From DASPWW01 sp963756745 (GTDB taxonomy: Bacteria; Actinomycetota; Thermoleophilia; Solirubrobacterales; 70-9): a stretch of 64,000 bases of DNA. Made by a program: the position numbers and the translations under genes. The notes below the pieces were generated by a model. The model made no database searches, was not told the DNA's origin, and saw only the letters and a list, made by a program, of their open reading frames with translations. Every line of letters starts with the position of its first letter. Positions within the stretch are counted from its first letter, which is position 1. This document shows positions 8,779-16,656 of this stretch, piece after piece. The stretch lies in the NCBI GenBank assembly GCA_963756745.1, contig CAVWOU010000010.1:496001-560000 (forward strand). Reading direction: 5' to 3'.

Positions 8779-10023
8779 TCACTCGGGCGCCGTGTTCTCG
8801 CTGATGAACTCCTCGAGCCGGGTGATCTGGTCCTGGACCTCCTGCTGAACGACCTCGTCGACGCTGATGTTGTCGCCCGCGTTGTTGGCGAGGCTGATCA
8901 GGGCGACGATCACGGCGACAACGATTCCGAGCAGAAGCAGGATCAGGATCCAGCGCACCGCGCTCCCGGTGGAGGGGCCGCGGCGGGGCGGCGGCTGGAT
9001 CACGGGCCGCGGCGGGCGGCGCGCCGGCGGGCGGCGCGGCACCGGCGCGGGGACGACGGGGGTCGACGGCTCCTCGTCGGTGCGCGGAAGGGTCCGCGTC
9101 GAGTCGGTAACGCCCCACGTGGTCGGCGCCTCGGAGTCGAGCGCCCGCGAGGGATCGCGGCCGGCCATCCCGGTGCGCAGCCCGTCGGCGAGCGCGCGGG
9201 CGGAGGAGTACCGGGCCGTCGGGTCCCCCTGTAGCGCGAGCAGGACGGCGGTCGAGAGCGTCTCGGGCACGTCCGGGTTGTAGGAGCTGGGGGAGAGCGG
9301 GCGCTCGCTCTCGCGACGGATCGCCATCTCGGCGAGACTCGAGCCCTCGTGGGGCAGCCGGCCCGTCAGCAGCTGGTAGATCACGACCCCGAGCGCGTAC
9401 ACGTCCGACGCCGGGGTGGCCTCCTCGCCGCGCGCCTGCTCGGGCGCCAGGTACGCGGCGGTCCCGACGACCGACCCGACCTGGGTGAGGCGCGTCTGCT
9501 CGCCGGCGCGCGCGATCCCGAAGTCGGTCAGCTTGACCGTCATCTCGCCGTCCGCGGCATCGCCGTTTCCCGCCGGGCCCCCGATCACCATCAGGTTCCC
9601 GGGCTTGACGTCGCGGTGGATGATCCCCTGGCGGTGCGCGAACTCGAGCCCGGCGCAGGCCTGGGCGCCGATCTCGACCGCCTCCTCCGGGGTGAGCTGG
9701 CGGCTCGACTGCAGGAGCTGGGCCCCGGAGCGGCCCTCGACGTACTCCATGACGATGTAGTGGCGCCCGGAGTCGACGCCGGTGTCGAACACCTGGACGA
9801 TGTTCGGGTGGATCAGCTGCGCGACCGCGAGCGCCTCGCGGCGGAAGCGGGCCACGAACTTCTCGTCGTCGGAGAGGTGCTCGGCGAGAACCTTGACCGC
9901 GACCGTGCGTTCGAGCACGCGGTCGGTCGCCTTGTAGACGCTCGACATGCCGCCCGACCCGAGCCGGCCCTCGAGCTCGTAGCGGTTCGAGATCACGCCG
10001 CCCTGCATCGCCCCGCGGTCCAC
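8779..10023 (-). CDS. Membrane-anchored PknB-type serine/threonine protein kinase
   Basis: This is a Hanks-type kinase of 414 residues. The kinase domain spans about residues 12-275 with the glycine loop GRLGSGGMSSVY, the ATP-binding lysine in VAVKVL, the catalytic loop HRDVKPGN, DFG in LTDFGIAR, and APE in AYLAPEQ. A Pro/Arg-rich linker leads to one transmembrane helix (WILILLLLGIVVAVIVALIS) and a short acidic extracellular tail of about 45 residues. There are no PASTA repeats, so it is not a full PknB cell-wall sensor. GTG 10023 starts two bases after the stop of the upstream lipoprotein gene, so the two are probably co-transcribed and the lipoprotein may be a partner outside the membrane. 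Confidence 0.88.
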   Translation of the reverse strand: MDRGAMQGGVISNRYELEGRLGSGGMSSVYKATDRVLERTVAVKVLAEHLSDDEKFVARFRREALAVAQLIHPNIVQVFDTGVDSGRHYIVMEYVEGRSGAQLLQSSRQLTPEEAVEIGAQACAGLEFAHRQGIIHRDVKPGNLMVIGGPAGNGDAADGEMTVKLTDFGIARAGEQTRLTQVGSVVGTAAYLAPEQARGEEATPASDVYALGVVIYQLLTGRLPHEGSSLAEMAIRRESERPLSPSSYNPDVPETLSTAVLLALQGDPTARYSSARALADGLRTGMAGRDPSRALDSEAPTTWGVTDSTRTLPRTDEEPSTPVVPAPVPRRPPARRPPRPVIQPPPRRGPSTGSAVRWILILLLLGIVVAVIVALISLANNAGDNISVDEVVQQEVQDQITRLEEFISENTAPE

Positions 10024-10025
10024 GC

Positions 10026-10598
10026 TCAGTCCTCCCCGTCGGGCCCGGTGCCGCCGCTCTCCGGCGGGGGCTGCTGCTGCTGACCGGGGGGCGGTTCCCC
10101 GCCCTGGTTACCCTGGCCGAGCGGGGGACCCTCGTTGCTGGGCTGCTGGGGAGGCGGCTCCTCCTCGGTCGTGGTCGTCGTCTCCTCGGTCGTCGTCGTG
10201 GTCTGCTCGGTCGTGGTCGTCGGCGCGGTCGTGGTCTGCTCGGTCGTGGTTTCGGGCTCCTGCTGCTTACCCTCGGGGCCCGTGGCGGTTTCGCATTTGT
10301 CGGGACTGCGCGCGAGGCGGAACAGCTGCTCGGCCCCGGCGATCACCGCCTCGCGAACCTCCGGGTCGGTCTCGGAGGGCAGGCCCGCGGCCTGATCCGA
10401 GACCTCGGAGGCCGCGCTCGCAATCGTCTCGCACTCGTTCGCCTCCAGGCCCGCCTGCGCCTCGTCGAGCGCGGCGAGCATCACGGATGCGCTCTCCGGG
10501 GGGATCGTGCCTTCATCGTCGCCTCCGCACGCGGCGAGCGTCGTCGCACAAACTGCCCCCAGCGCCAGCGACAGGAAAATCGTTCGTGGCGTCGGCAT
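10026..10598 (-). CDS. Putative lipoprotein with Thr/Glu-rich low-complexity region
   Basis: The N-terminus has a lipoprotein signal peptide ending in LAAC (lipobox), so the mature protein is probably lipid-anchored outside the cell. A helical domain with a Cys pair (NECET and DKCET) follows, then a long TTTEQTTT/EETTTTTEE tract and a Pro/Gln/Gly-rich end. The Thr-rich tract is a likely flexible wall-spanning spacer. No enzymatic motif is visible. ATG 10598 is preferred over 10631 because the signal peptide starts there. It lies directly upstream of the Ser/Thr kinase gene with a two-base gap, so it may be a sensor or substrate of that kinase (inference). Confidence 0.65.
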   Translation of the reverse strand: MPTPRTIFLSLALGAVCATTLAACGGDDEGTIPPESASVMLAALDEAQAGLEANECETIASAASEVSDQAAGLPSETDPEVREAVIAGAEQLFRLARSPDKCETATGPEGKQQEPETTTEQTTTAPTTTTEQTTTTTEETTTTTEEEPPPQQPSNEGPPLGQGNQGGEPPPGQQQQPPPESGGTGPDGED

Positions 10599-10643
10599 TC
10601 GCGGCGAGTCTAGCGACGGTCCGGTGGCCATCCGACCCGGTGC

Positions 10644-11378
10644 CTAACGGCCCTCGTAGAGCCGCGCAGCGAGGTGTTGAGGCAGCTTCGCGGCGGTGAT
10701 CGCGTCGGCCGCGCGGTCGATCTCGTACGCCGTTCGGCGATAGGTCGCGGTCCACTCCTCGGTGTCGAGCTCGAGCCACGCGGCGCGTGGATCTCCGTCG
10801 CGGGGCTGCCCGACGCTGCCGGGGTTGACGAGCCACGTGCCGTCCGCGACCTCGATCCTGGTGCCCCCCTCGACGTTGGCGCCGCGAACCTCGGAGTCGC
10901 CGGCCGGGTCGATGAAGAACAGCGCCACATGGGAGTGCCCGATCAGGCTCACGCGTCCGGTCTGGAGCTTCATGCACTCCTCGGCCTGTTCGGCCGAGAG
11001 CACGTACTCCCACACCGGGTCGCGCGGCGAGGCGTGGTAGAGGCCGACCTCCTTGGTCTCGTCGGATGGCTTCAGCCCGCGCAGGAACTCGAACGTCTCC
11101 TCCGCGGCGTTCTCCTTCGTCCACGTCACGGCGTCCGCGGCGGCCGGGGAGAACGCGCTCACCTCGAGCTCGCCGAGCACCGCGAGGTCGTGGTTCCCGA
11201 CCAGTGACAGGGCGCACCGATCGGCGACGAGCCGCGCGCATTCGTCGGGCTGCGCCCCGTATCCGACCACGTCGCCGAGGCACCAGATCTCCTCGGCGTC
11301 CGACTCGTCGATCGCCGAGAGCACGGCCTCGAAGGCCGGCAGGTTGCCGTGTATGTCGCTGATGATCGCGAGGCGCAT
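10644..11378 (-). CDS. Calcineurin-like metallophosphoesterase (YfcE/MJ0936-like)
   Basis: This is a 244-residue metallophosphoesterase with all the metal-site motifs of the family: SDIHGN at the N-terminus, GDVVGYG, GNHD, HASP and GHSH. These ligate two divalent metals in a cytoplasmic phosphodiesterase. The small size and GDVVGYG motif fit the YfcE/MJ0936 group; the natural substrate is not known. It is transcribed divergently from the M48 peptidase gene, whose candidate start lies almost back-to-back with this ATG. Confidence 0.85.
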   Translation of the reverse strand: MRLAIISDIHGNLPAFEAVLSAIDESDAEEIWCLGDVVGYGAQPDECARLVADRCALSLVGNHDLAVLGELEVSAFSPAAADAVTWTKENAAEETFEFLRGLKPSDETKEVGLYHASPRDPVWEYVLSAEQAEECMKLQTGRVSLIGHSHVALFFIDPAGDSEVRGANVEGGTRIEVADGTWLVNPGSVGQPRDGDPRAAWLELDTEEWTATYRRTAYEIDRAADAITAAKLPQHLAARLYEGR

Positions 11379-11380
11379 CG

Positions 11381-12664
11381 GTGCGGGGCGATTGGGAGAC
11401 TAGGAGGATCAGCACCCCGAAGCGGCATTCCGGCGTGTGGCGGGTGGGCGCGGCGGCGGTCGCGGCCGTGATCGTCGCCGAGGCCGGCGTGTGGCTTCTG
11501 CGCCCGCGCGAGCCCCAGATCGAGCCGGTGAGCGTATCGGAGAGCGACTACTTCACCAACGCGCAGCTCGAGCGGGCTCGCGACTACCAGAGCGGCCAGC
11601 GGGCGCTGTTCGTTGCCACGATTGCGCTCCAGGGAGGCGTCCTCGTGCTGCTCGCGCTCGGGAGGCCGCGGTCGGTGCGCCGCCGCCTCGACGCCCTCGG
11701 GGCCCGCCCCCTGCTCGGCGCCGCGGCCGCCGGGGCGGCGATCGCGCTTACCCTGACCCTCGTCGCGCTCCCGCCGCGCGTCGTAGCGCACGAGCGCGCC
11801 GTCGACGTCGGTCTCTCCACGCAGGGCATCGGCGCGTGGCTCGGCGACCAGGCGAAGTCCGCCGCGATCGGCGCGGCGCTCGCCGCCGCCGGAGCGGCGC
11901 TCCTGATCGCGCTCCTGCGCCGCTTCGGGCGCCTGTGGTGGATTCCCGCGACCGGAGCGGTGATCGCGATCGAGGTCGTGTTCGTGTGGCTCGCGCCCGT
12001 GGTGCTCGCGCCGATCTTCAACCGCTTCGAGGAGCTGCCCGCGGGGAAGGCCCGGTCCGCCGTGCTCGAGCTCGGCCGGCGCGCCGGCGTCGACATCGGC
12101 GAGGTCTACCGCGTCGACGCGAGCCGCCGCAGCACCTCGCTCAACGCTTACGTGGACGGGATCGGGCCCACCAAGCGCGTCGTCCTGTACGACAACCTGC
12201 TGAAGGGAGTCGAGCGCCCCGCGCTGCGGTCGGTCGTCGCCCACGAGCTCGGCCACGTCGATCACCGCGACATCCTGCGCGGGATGACGTGGGTCGCGCT
12301 CGCGGCGCCGCTCGCGCTGCTGTTCACCGGGATGCTCGCGTCGCGGCTCGCGCGGCGCACCGACGCCGACCTCGCGACGCCCGCCGGTCTGCCGGCGTTC
12401 GCGCTCGCGCTCGCGCTGACCAGCTTCGTGCTCGGGATCATCGGCAACCAGCTCTCGCGCGAGATCGAGGCCTCGGCCGACACGTTCGCCCTCGAGCTGA
12501 CCAACGACCCGGATGCGCTGATCGACCTCCAGCGCCGGCTCGCCGTCGCGAACGTCGCCGACCCCGACCCGCCGGGGATCGTCACCGAGCTGCTTCGCAC
12601 CCACCCTCCGACGATCGACCGGATCGGCGCGGCGGAGGCGTGGAAGCAGGGAGAGCGGCCCTAG
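11381..12664 (+). CDS. M48-family membrane zinc metallopeptidase
   Basis: This is a CAAX-prenyl-protease/Ste24-like integral membrane peptidase. Several hydrophobic helices precede the catalytic HELGHVDH motif, and the third zinc ligand is probably the Glu in EIEASADTFAL. The C-terminal THPPTIDRI box is typical of M48 enzymes. The likely role is membrane protein quality control or cleavage of membrane proteins. The start is uncertain. The frame opens at GTG 11381, right next to the divergent phosphoesterase start, but AGGAGG at 11402-11407 and GTG 11435 (VWRVGAAAVAAV) suggest a later start. Length and motifs are normal for the family. Confidence 0.8.
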   Translation: MRGDWETRRISTPKRHSGVWRVGAAAVAAVIVAEAGVWLLRPREPQIEPVSVSESDYFTNAQLERARDYQSGQRALFVATIALQGGVLVLLALGRPRSVRRRLDALGARPLLGAAAAGAAIALTLTLVALPPRVVAHERAVDVGLSTQGIGAWLGDQAKSAAIGAALAAAGAALLIALLRRFGRLWWIPATGAVIAIEVVFVWLAPVVLAPIFNRFEELPAGKARSAVLELGRRAGVDIGEVYRVDASRRSTSLNAYVDGIGPTKRVVLYDNLLKGVERPALRSVVAHELGHVDHRDILRGMTWVALAAPLALLFTGMLASRLARRTDADLATPAGLPAFALALALTSFVLGIIGNQLSREIEASADTFALELTNDPDALIDLQRRLAVANVADPDPPGIVTELLRTHPPTIDRIGAAEAWKQGERP

Positions 12665-12704
12665 GAGCTACCGCCTCCAAGTAGGCTGACCCCGCACGGG
12701 ACAG

Positions 12705-13085
12705 ATGGCGGTCGACCTGGTCATCGACATCGAGAACACGCCTGGCGCGCTGGCGCGGGTGGCGGCCGCAGTCAGCGACGCCGGCGTGAACATCGCCGCC
12801 GCCACCTGCGTCGGGCCAGGCGAGCGGGCCGAGCTCCACATCCTCGTCCCGCACGCCGAGGCCGCGAGGCACGCGTTGGCGATTTCCCATGTCGCGGTCA
12901 CCCGCGAGCGCGAAGTGGTCGTGGTCGATGTCGAAGACCGCCCAGGCGTGCTGGCTGACCTTGCTCGCAAGATTGCCGCCGCCGGGGTCAACCTCGATCT
13001 CGTATATGTCGCGACGCGAAATCGCGTCGTCTTCGGGGCGGCCGACCTCCCTGCTCTACGTGCCGCGCTGGAGGCCGCGCGCTAG
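12705..13085 (+). CDS. Tandem ACT-domain protein
   Basis: The protein has 126 residues formed by two ACT-like repeats, VIDIENTPGALARVAAAVSD and VVDVEDRPGVLADLARKIA. ACT domains bind small ligands, usually amino acids, and regulate partner enzymes. No catalytic domain is attached, so this is a stand-alone ligand-binding regulator of unknown target. Its stop overlaps the stop of the convergent DUF3467 gene within the palindrome CTAG at 13082-13085. Confidence 0.75.
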   Translation: MAVDLVIDIENTPGALARVAAAVSDAGVNIAAATCVGPGERAELHILVPHAEAARHALAISHVAVTREREVVVVDVEDRPGVLADLARKIAAAGVNLDLVYVATRNRVVFGAADLPALRAALEAAR

Positions 13086-13399
13086 GAGCCGTCGCCCTCC
13101 TTGCCCTCCCACTCGGGCAGGCTCTTGATGCCCTCGCGGGTCTGCCACTTCGAGTAGTTGTCCTCCATCGCGTCGATCAGCTCGCGCATGAAGCGCGGCG
13201 CCAGTGCGACGCGGGCGACGACGACCCCGGGCACCTCCTCCTCCTCGACCTCGTGGTCGACGCGGGCGAAGGTGATCGTGAACTCGTAGTCCGAGTGGCT
13301 CACGTTGGCGAAGTTCGCGTACACCCCCGCCATCGCCTCCGGTGATGTGTGGATATTGATGTGCCGCTCCTGCTGCTCGTCGTCGTCGGGCATCGCCAT
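13082..13399 (-). CDS. DUF3467 family protein
   Basis: A 105-residue acidic protein. The segment YANFANVSHSDYEFTITFAR and the following RVALAPRFMRELIDAMEDN match the DUF3467 family, found in many bacteria and of unknown function. ATG 13399 has GGAAGG six bases upstream; ATG 13393 is an alternative. The gene is divergent from argS and convergent with the ACT protein gene. Confidence 0.75.
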   Translation of the reverse strand: MAMPDDDEQQERHINIHTSPEAMAGVYANFANVSHSDYEFTITFARVDHEVEEEEVPGVVVARVALAPRFMRELIDAMEDNYSKWQTREGIKSLPEWEGKEGDGS

Positions 13400-13441
13400 G
13401 CCTCGCCTTCCTCTCGCGGGTCGCCGCGGCCTAGTATCGCA

Positions 13442-15091
13442 GTGGTGGGCGATCCGGTAGCCGATCTGCGGAGCGCGGTCGATTCGGCCGCCGCGAGCCT
13501 GCGCGACGGCGAAGGGACACGTGCGACGCCGAGCCTCGAGCGGCCTCCGAAGCCCGATCTCGGCGACTACTCGACGAACGCCGCGATGCTGCTCGCCCCG
13601 GCGCGCGGCGAGGCGCCGCGTGACGTCGCGGAGCTGCTGCGCGACGAGCTCGACGGGCGCCTCGGATCGACGGCGGAGCGGATCGAGGTCGCCGGGCCGG
13701 GGTTCATCAACCTCTTCCTCGCCGACCGCTGGTATCGCGAGGGCGTCGGCGCGGTGCTCGCGGCGGGCGACGGGTTCGGGGGCGACGTCGTGGCCGCGTC
13801 CGAGCGGATCCAGGTCGAGTTCGTGTCCGCGAACCCGACCGGGCCGCTGACCGCCGCGGGGGGCCGGCACGCCGCGTACGGGGACTCGGTGGCGCGAATC
13901 CTCGGGTTCGCCGGCCACGAGGTGCAGCGCGAGTACTACGTCAACGACAAGGGCGGGCAGGTGCACCGCTTCGCCGAGTCGATCGCCGCGCGGATCACCG
14001 GCGCCGAGCCGCCCGAGGACGGATACGAGGGCAACTACGTCGAGGAGCTCGCGCGCCAGCTCGAGGCCGCCGGCGCCGACCCGGGCGACCTCGACGCGCT
14101 CGAGGTGCTGGGCGCCGAGCGGATGCGCGAGGCCGCCCGGGCCACGCTGGAGCGGTTCCGGGTGAGCTTCGACAACTGGTACTCCGAGCGGTCCCTGTAC
14201 GAGACCGGAAAGGTCGAGGCGGCGCTCGACGACCTGCGCCGCCGCGGCCACATCTACGACAGCGAGGGCGCGGTGTGGCTGCGGACGACCGAGTTCGGCG
14301 ACGACAAGGACCGAGTGCTGATCCGCTCCGACGGGGAGCCGACCTACTTCGCCTCCGACGTCGCCTACCACCGCGACAAGCTCGAGCGCGGGTTCGAGCG
14401 GCTGCTGAACGTGCTCGGCGCCGACCATCACGGCTACGTGGCGCGGGTCAAGGCGGCGCTTCAGGCGCTCGGCGCGGACCCCGACCGCTTCGAGGCGCTG
14501 CTGATGCAGCTCGTCCACGTCGTCGAGGGCGGGGAGCGGGCGCAGATGTCGAAACGTCGCGGTGAGTTCGTGTCGCTCGATGAGCTGATCGACGACATCG
14601 GTACCGACGCGGCCCGCTTCCTGATGCTGCAGCGAAGCCACGACAGGACCGTCGATCTCGACCTCGAGCTGGCGCGCCGCCAGTCGCAGGACAACCCCGT
14701 CTACTACGTCCAGTACGCGCACGCGCGGATCGCCAGCATCCTGCGCAAGGCCGGCGAGGGCGCCCCGGAGCAGGCGGTCGCCGATCTCGACGCGACGCTC
14801 GACGCGCCGGTCGAGCCGAGCGAGCGCGCGCTCGTCAAGCGCCTGCTCGAGCTTCCCGGCGAGGTGGGCGCGGCCGCGGACGCGCGCGCGCCGCACCGCC
14901 TGTGCGCGTACGCAACCGCCACCGCGGCCGACTTCCACGCCTTCTATCGCGACTGCAAGGTCGTCGGGGCGGAGTCCGAGGGGGCCGCGCTGGGCACCGA
15001 AGCCGGGCGCGTGGCGCTGTGTGTGGCGGCAAAGCGCGTGATCGCGCGCACGCTCGAGCTGCTCGGCGTGAGCGCGCCCGAGCGGATGTAG
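13442..15091 (+). CDS. argS: Arginyl-tRNA synthetase
   Basis: ArgRS charges tRNA-Arg with arginine. The N-terminal additional domain, the FVSANPTGPL core motif, the REYYVNDKG segment and the KMSKS-equivalent AQMSKRRG are all present, and the C-terminal anticodon-binding helices end at 15091. The length of about 549 residues is normal. The HIGH motif is unusual: where the family has HVGHGR the sequence reads TAAGGRHAAYG, so both signature histidines are missing at the expected place. The rest of the active-site surroundings are intact, so this may be a lineage variant. GTG 13442 or 13445 is the start; the exact choice is uncertain. Confidence 0.92.
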   Translation: MVGDPVADLRSAVDSAAASLRDGEGTRATPSLERPPKPDLGDYSTNAAMLLAPARGEAPRDVAELLRDELDGRLGSTAERIEVAGPGFINLFLADRWYREGVGAVLAAGDGFGGDVVAASERIQVEFVSANPTGPLTAAGGRHAAYGDSVARILGFAGHEVQREYYVNDKGGQVHRFAESIAARITGAEPPEDGYEGNYVEELARQLEAAGADPGDLDALEVLGAERMREAARATLERFRVSFDNWYSERSLYETGKVEAALDDLRRRGHIYDSEGAVWLRTTEFGDDKDRVLIRSDGEPTYFASDVAYHRDKLERGFERLLNVLGADHHGYVARVKAALQALGADPDRFEALLMQLVHVVEGGERAQMSKRRGEFVSLDELIDDIGTDAARFLMLQRSHDRTVDLDLELARRQSQDNPVYYVQYAHARIASILRKAGEGAPEQAVADLDATLDAPVEPSERALVKRLLELPGEVGAAADARAPHRLCAYATATAADFHAFYRDCKVVGAESEGAALGTEAGRVALCVAAKRVIARTLELLGVSAPERM

Positions 15092-15151
15092 CGCCGGTCG
15101 TCTTCCGTTGCCGTTAGATTTGCCTCCCCGCACGAGCGACGGAGGTGGAAC

Positions 15152-15436
15152 GTGACGAAAGCTGAGTTCGTTGATCGACTCGCCCGCGACGACCGCGTGG
15201 GCAGCAAGAAGCAGGCCGGCGAGGCCGTCGAGGCGGTGCTCGACACAATCACCGGCGCGATGGCGCGCGGTGAGGACGTCAACTTCACCGGCTTCGGGAA
15301 GTTCAGCGTTGCCGAGCGCGGACCGCGCCAGGGAGTGAACCCTCGCACCGGCGAGCGGATCACGATCCCCGGCGGTCGAGTGCCGCGGTTCTCGGCTGGG
15401 GCCGGGCTGAAGTCGAAGGTCAAGGGCACGGGCTGA
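15152..15436 (+). CDS. hup: HU-type DNA-binding protein
   Basis: A 94-residue histone-like nucleoid protein. It has the N-terminal dimerising helices, the VNFTGFGKF motif and the DNA-binding arm with GVNPRTGERITIP. It lacks the Lys/Ala-rich C-terminal tail of mycobacterial HupB. GTG 15152 is preceded by a strong GGAGGTGG. A candidate -10 element TAGATT lies upstream at about 15114. The stop is followed immediately by pyrF. Confidence 0.92.
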   Translation: MTKAEFVDRLARDDRVGSKKQAGEAVEAVLDTITGAMARGEDVNFTGFGKFSVAERGPRQGVNPRTGERITIPGGRVPRFSAGAGLKSKVKGTG

Positions 15437-16345
15437 GCGCTCCGTTCGCCGACCGGCTGGCGGCGCTCGTCGAGGAGCGCCGCAGCCAGGTTTGCCTCGG
15501 ACTCGATCCCGACCCGGCGGCGCTCGCGCCTGACAGCAAGAGCGGCGCGGGGAGGGGACGCCGCGACACGCGCCGCAGATGCGGTCGCCGAGCACTGCCG
15601 CGAGCTGATCGAGCGCGCCGGCCCGGCGTGCGTCGCCGCGAAGCCGCAGCTCGCATGCTTCGAGCGCCTCGGCCCTCCAGGGTGGGAGGCGCTCGGCCGC
15701 ACCGTGGCCGCCGCCCGCGAGGCAGGGCTGCTGGTGGTCGCCGACGGCAAGCGGGGGGACGTCCCGGTCACGGCCGCCGCTTACGCGCAGGCGCTCGTCG
15801 GCGAGACTGCGACGCCGTGGGGAGCGGTGCCGGGACTCGGCGCTGACGCCTTCACCGCCAACCCGCTGCTCGGGGCGGACGCGCTCGAGCCGCTGGTCGA
15901 CGCCGCGGAGGCCGCGGGGGCGGGGATCTTCGTGCTCGTCCGGACATCGAACCCGGGCGCCGCCGACCTGCTCGACCTCGAGGCGGGCGGCGGTCCGCTC
16001 CACGAGCGGATCGCCGCGCTCGTCGCCGAGCGCGCAGATCGGCTCGCGGGCGGCGCCGGCCTCAGCGGGATGGGGGCGGTCGTCGGCGCGACCGAGCCCC
16101 GATTCCTGGCGCGGTTGCGGGAGCTGATGCCGCGCGCGATCTTCCTCGTCCCCGGAGTCGGGGCGCAGGGAGGTCGCGCTGGCGACCTCGGTCCGGCGTT
16201 CGCCGACTCACCCGCGTCGGTGCTCGTCGCCGCGTCGCGCTCGATCGCCGGTGCCGAAGACCCCGGCGCCGCGGCGGAGAGCCTGCGGGACGAAGCCTGG
16301 GAGGCGGGTTCGGGCGCAGATACCATCACTCGCCGCGGGCAATGA
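15433..16345 (+). CDS. pyrF: Orotidine 5'-phosphate decarboxylase (type 2), frameshifted
   Basis: This enzyme makes UMP from OMP, the last step of pyrimidine synthesis. The type-2 motif VCLGLDPDP lies near the N-terminus and the catalytic lysine motif VVADGKRGDVP near residue 100. FVLVRTSNPGA and the phosphate-site VPGVGAQGG follow. The N-terminal frame reads ADRLAALVEERRSQVCLGL and moves into the second frame (ATRAADAVAEHCRELIERAG) within the G-rich stretch 15540-15560. One indel there restores a continuous protein. No ATG, GTG or TTG is visible for the first frame; CTG 15433 at the HU stop is the only near-start. The stop overlaps the LysM ATG (ATGA). Confidence 0.8.
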
Positions 16346-16656
16346 AGAGACCGCCGGTGATACTGCGCCTGCTCGTACCGCTCGCGGTTGCCGGTCTGGC
16401 GGTAGTCGTGTTTTTCGTCGTTGCATCGTCGATTCCGGACTCGGATTCCGACGACAAGCGTCGCGGCGGCGGGGGAGACCAGCAATCGAAGCAACAGCCG
16501 AAGACCGACGAGAAGTTCTACACCGTCGAGCCCGGCGACACGCTGACCACGATCGCCGACAAGACCGGAATCGGGGTCGACAAGCTCACCGAGCTCAACC
16601 CGGACCTCGACCCGCAGGTGCTGATCTCGGGCGAGCAGGTGAAGCTGCGCAAGTGA
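16342..16656 (+). CDS. Membrane-anchored LysM-domain protein
   Basis: A 104-residue protein with an N-terminal transmembrane or signal segment (LLVPLAVAGLAVVVFFVVAS), a polar linker and one LysM domain (YTVEPGDTLTTIADKTGI ... LNPDLDPQVLISGEQVKL). LysM binds peptidoglycan N-acetylglucosamine, so it probably sits at the outer membrane face and contacts the wall. It overlaps pyrF upstream (ATGA) and is one base from overlapping the D,D-carboxypeptidase start (TGATG), which suggests a shared operon and wall-related function. Confidence 0.82.
   Translation: MKRPPVILRLLVPLAVAGLAVVVFFVVASSIPDSDSDDKRRGGGGDQQSKQQPKTDEKFYTVEPGDTLTTIADKTGIGVDKLTELNPDLDPQVLISGEQVKLRK

Noticed and set aside
13403..16003. 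Long minus-strand frame extending the DUF3467 gene upstream
   Set aside because: It is antisense to argS, HU and pyrF. DUF3467 starts at 13399 with its own ribosome-binding site; the rest is shadow.
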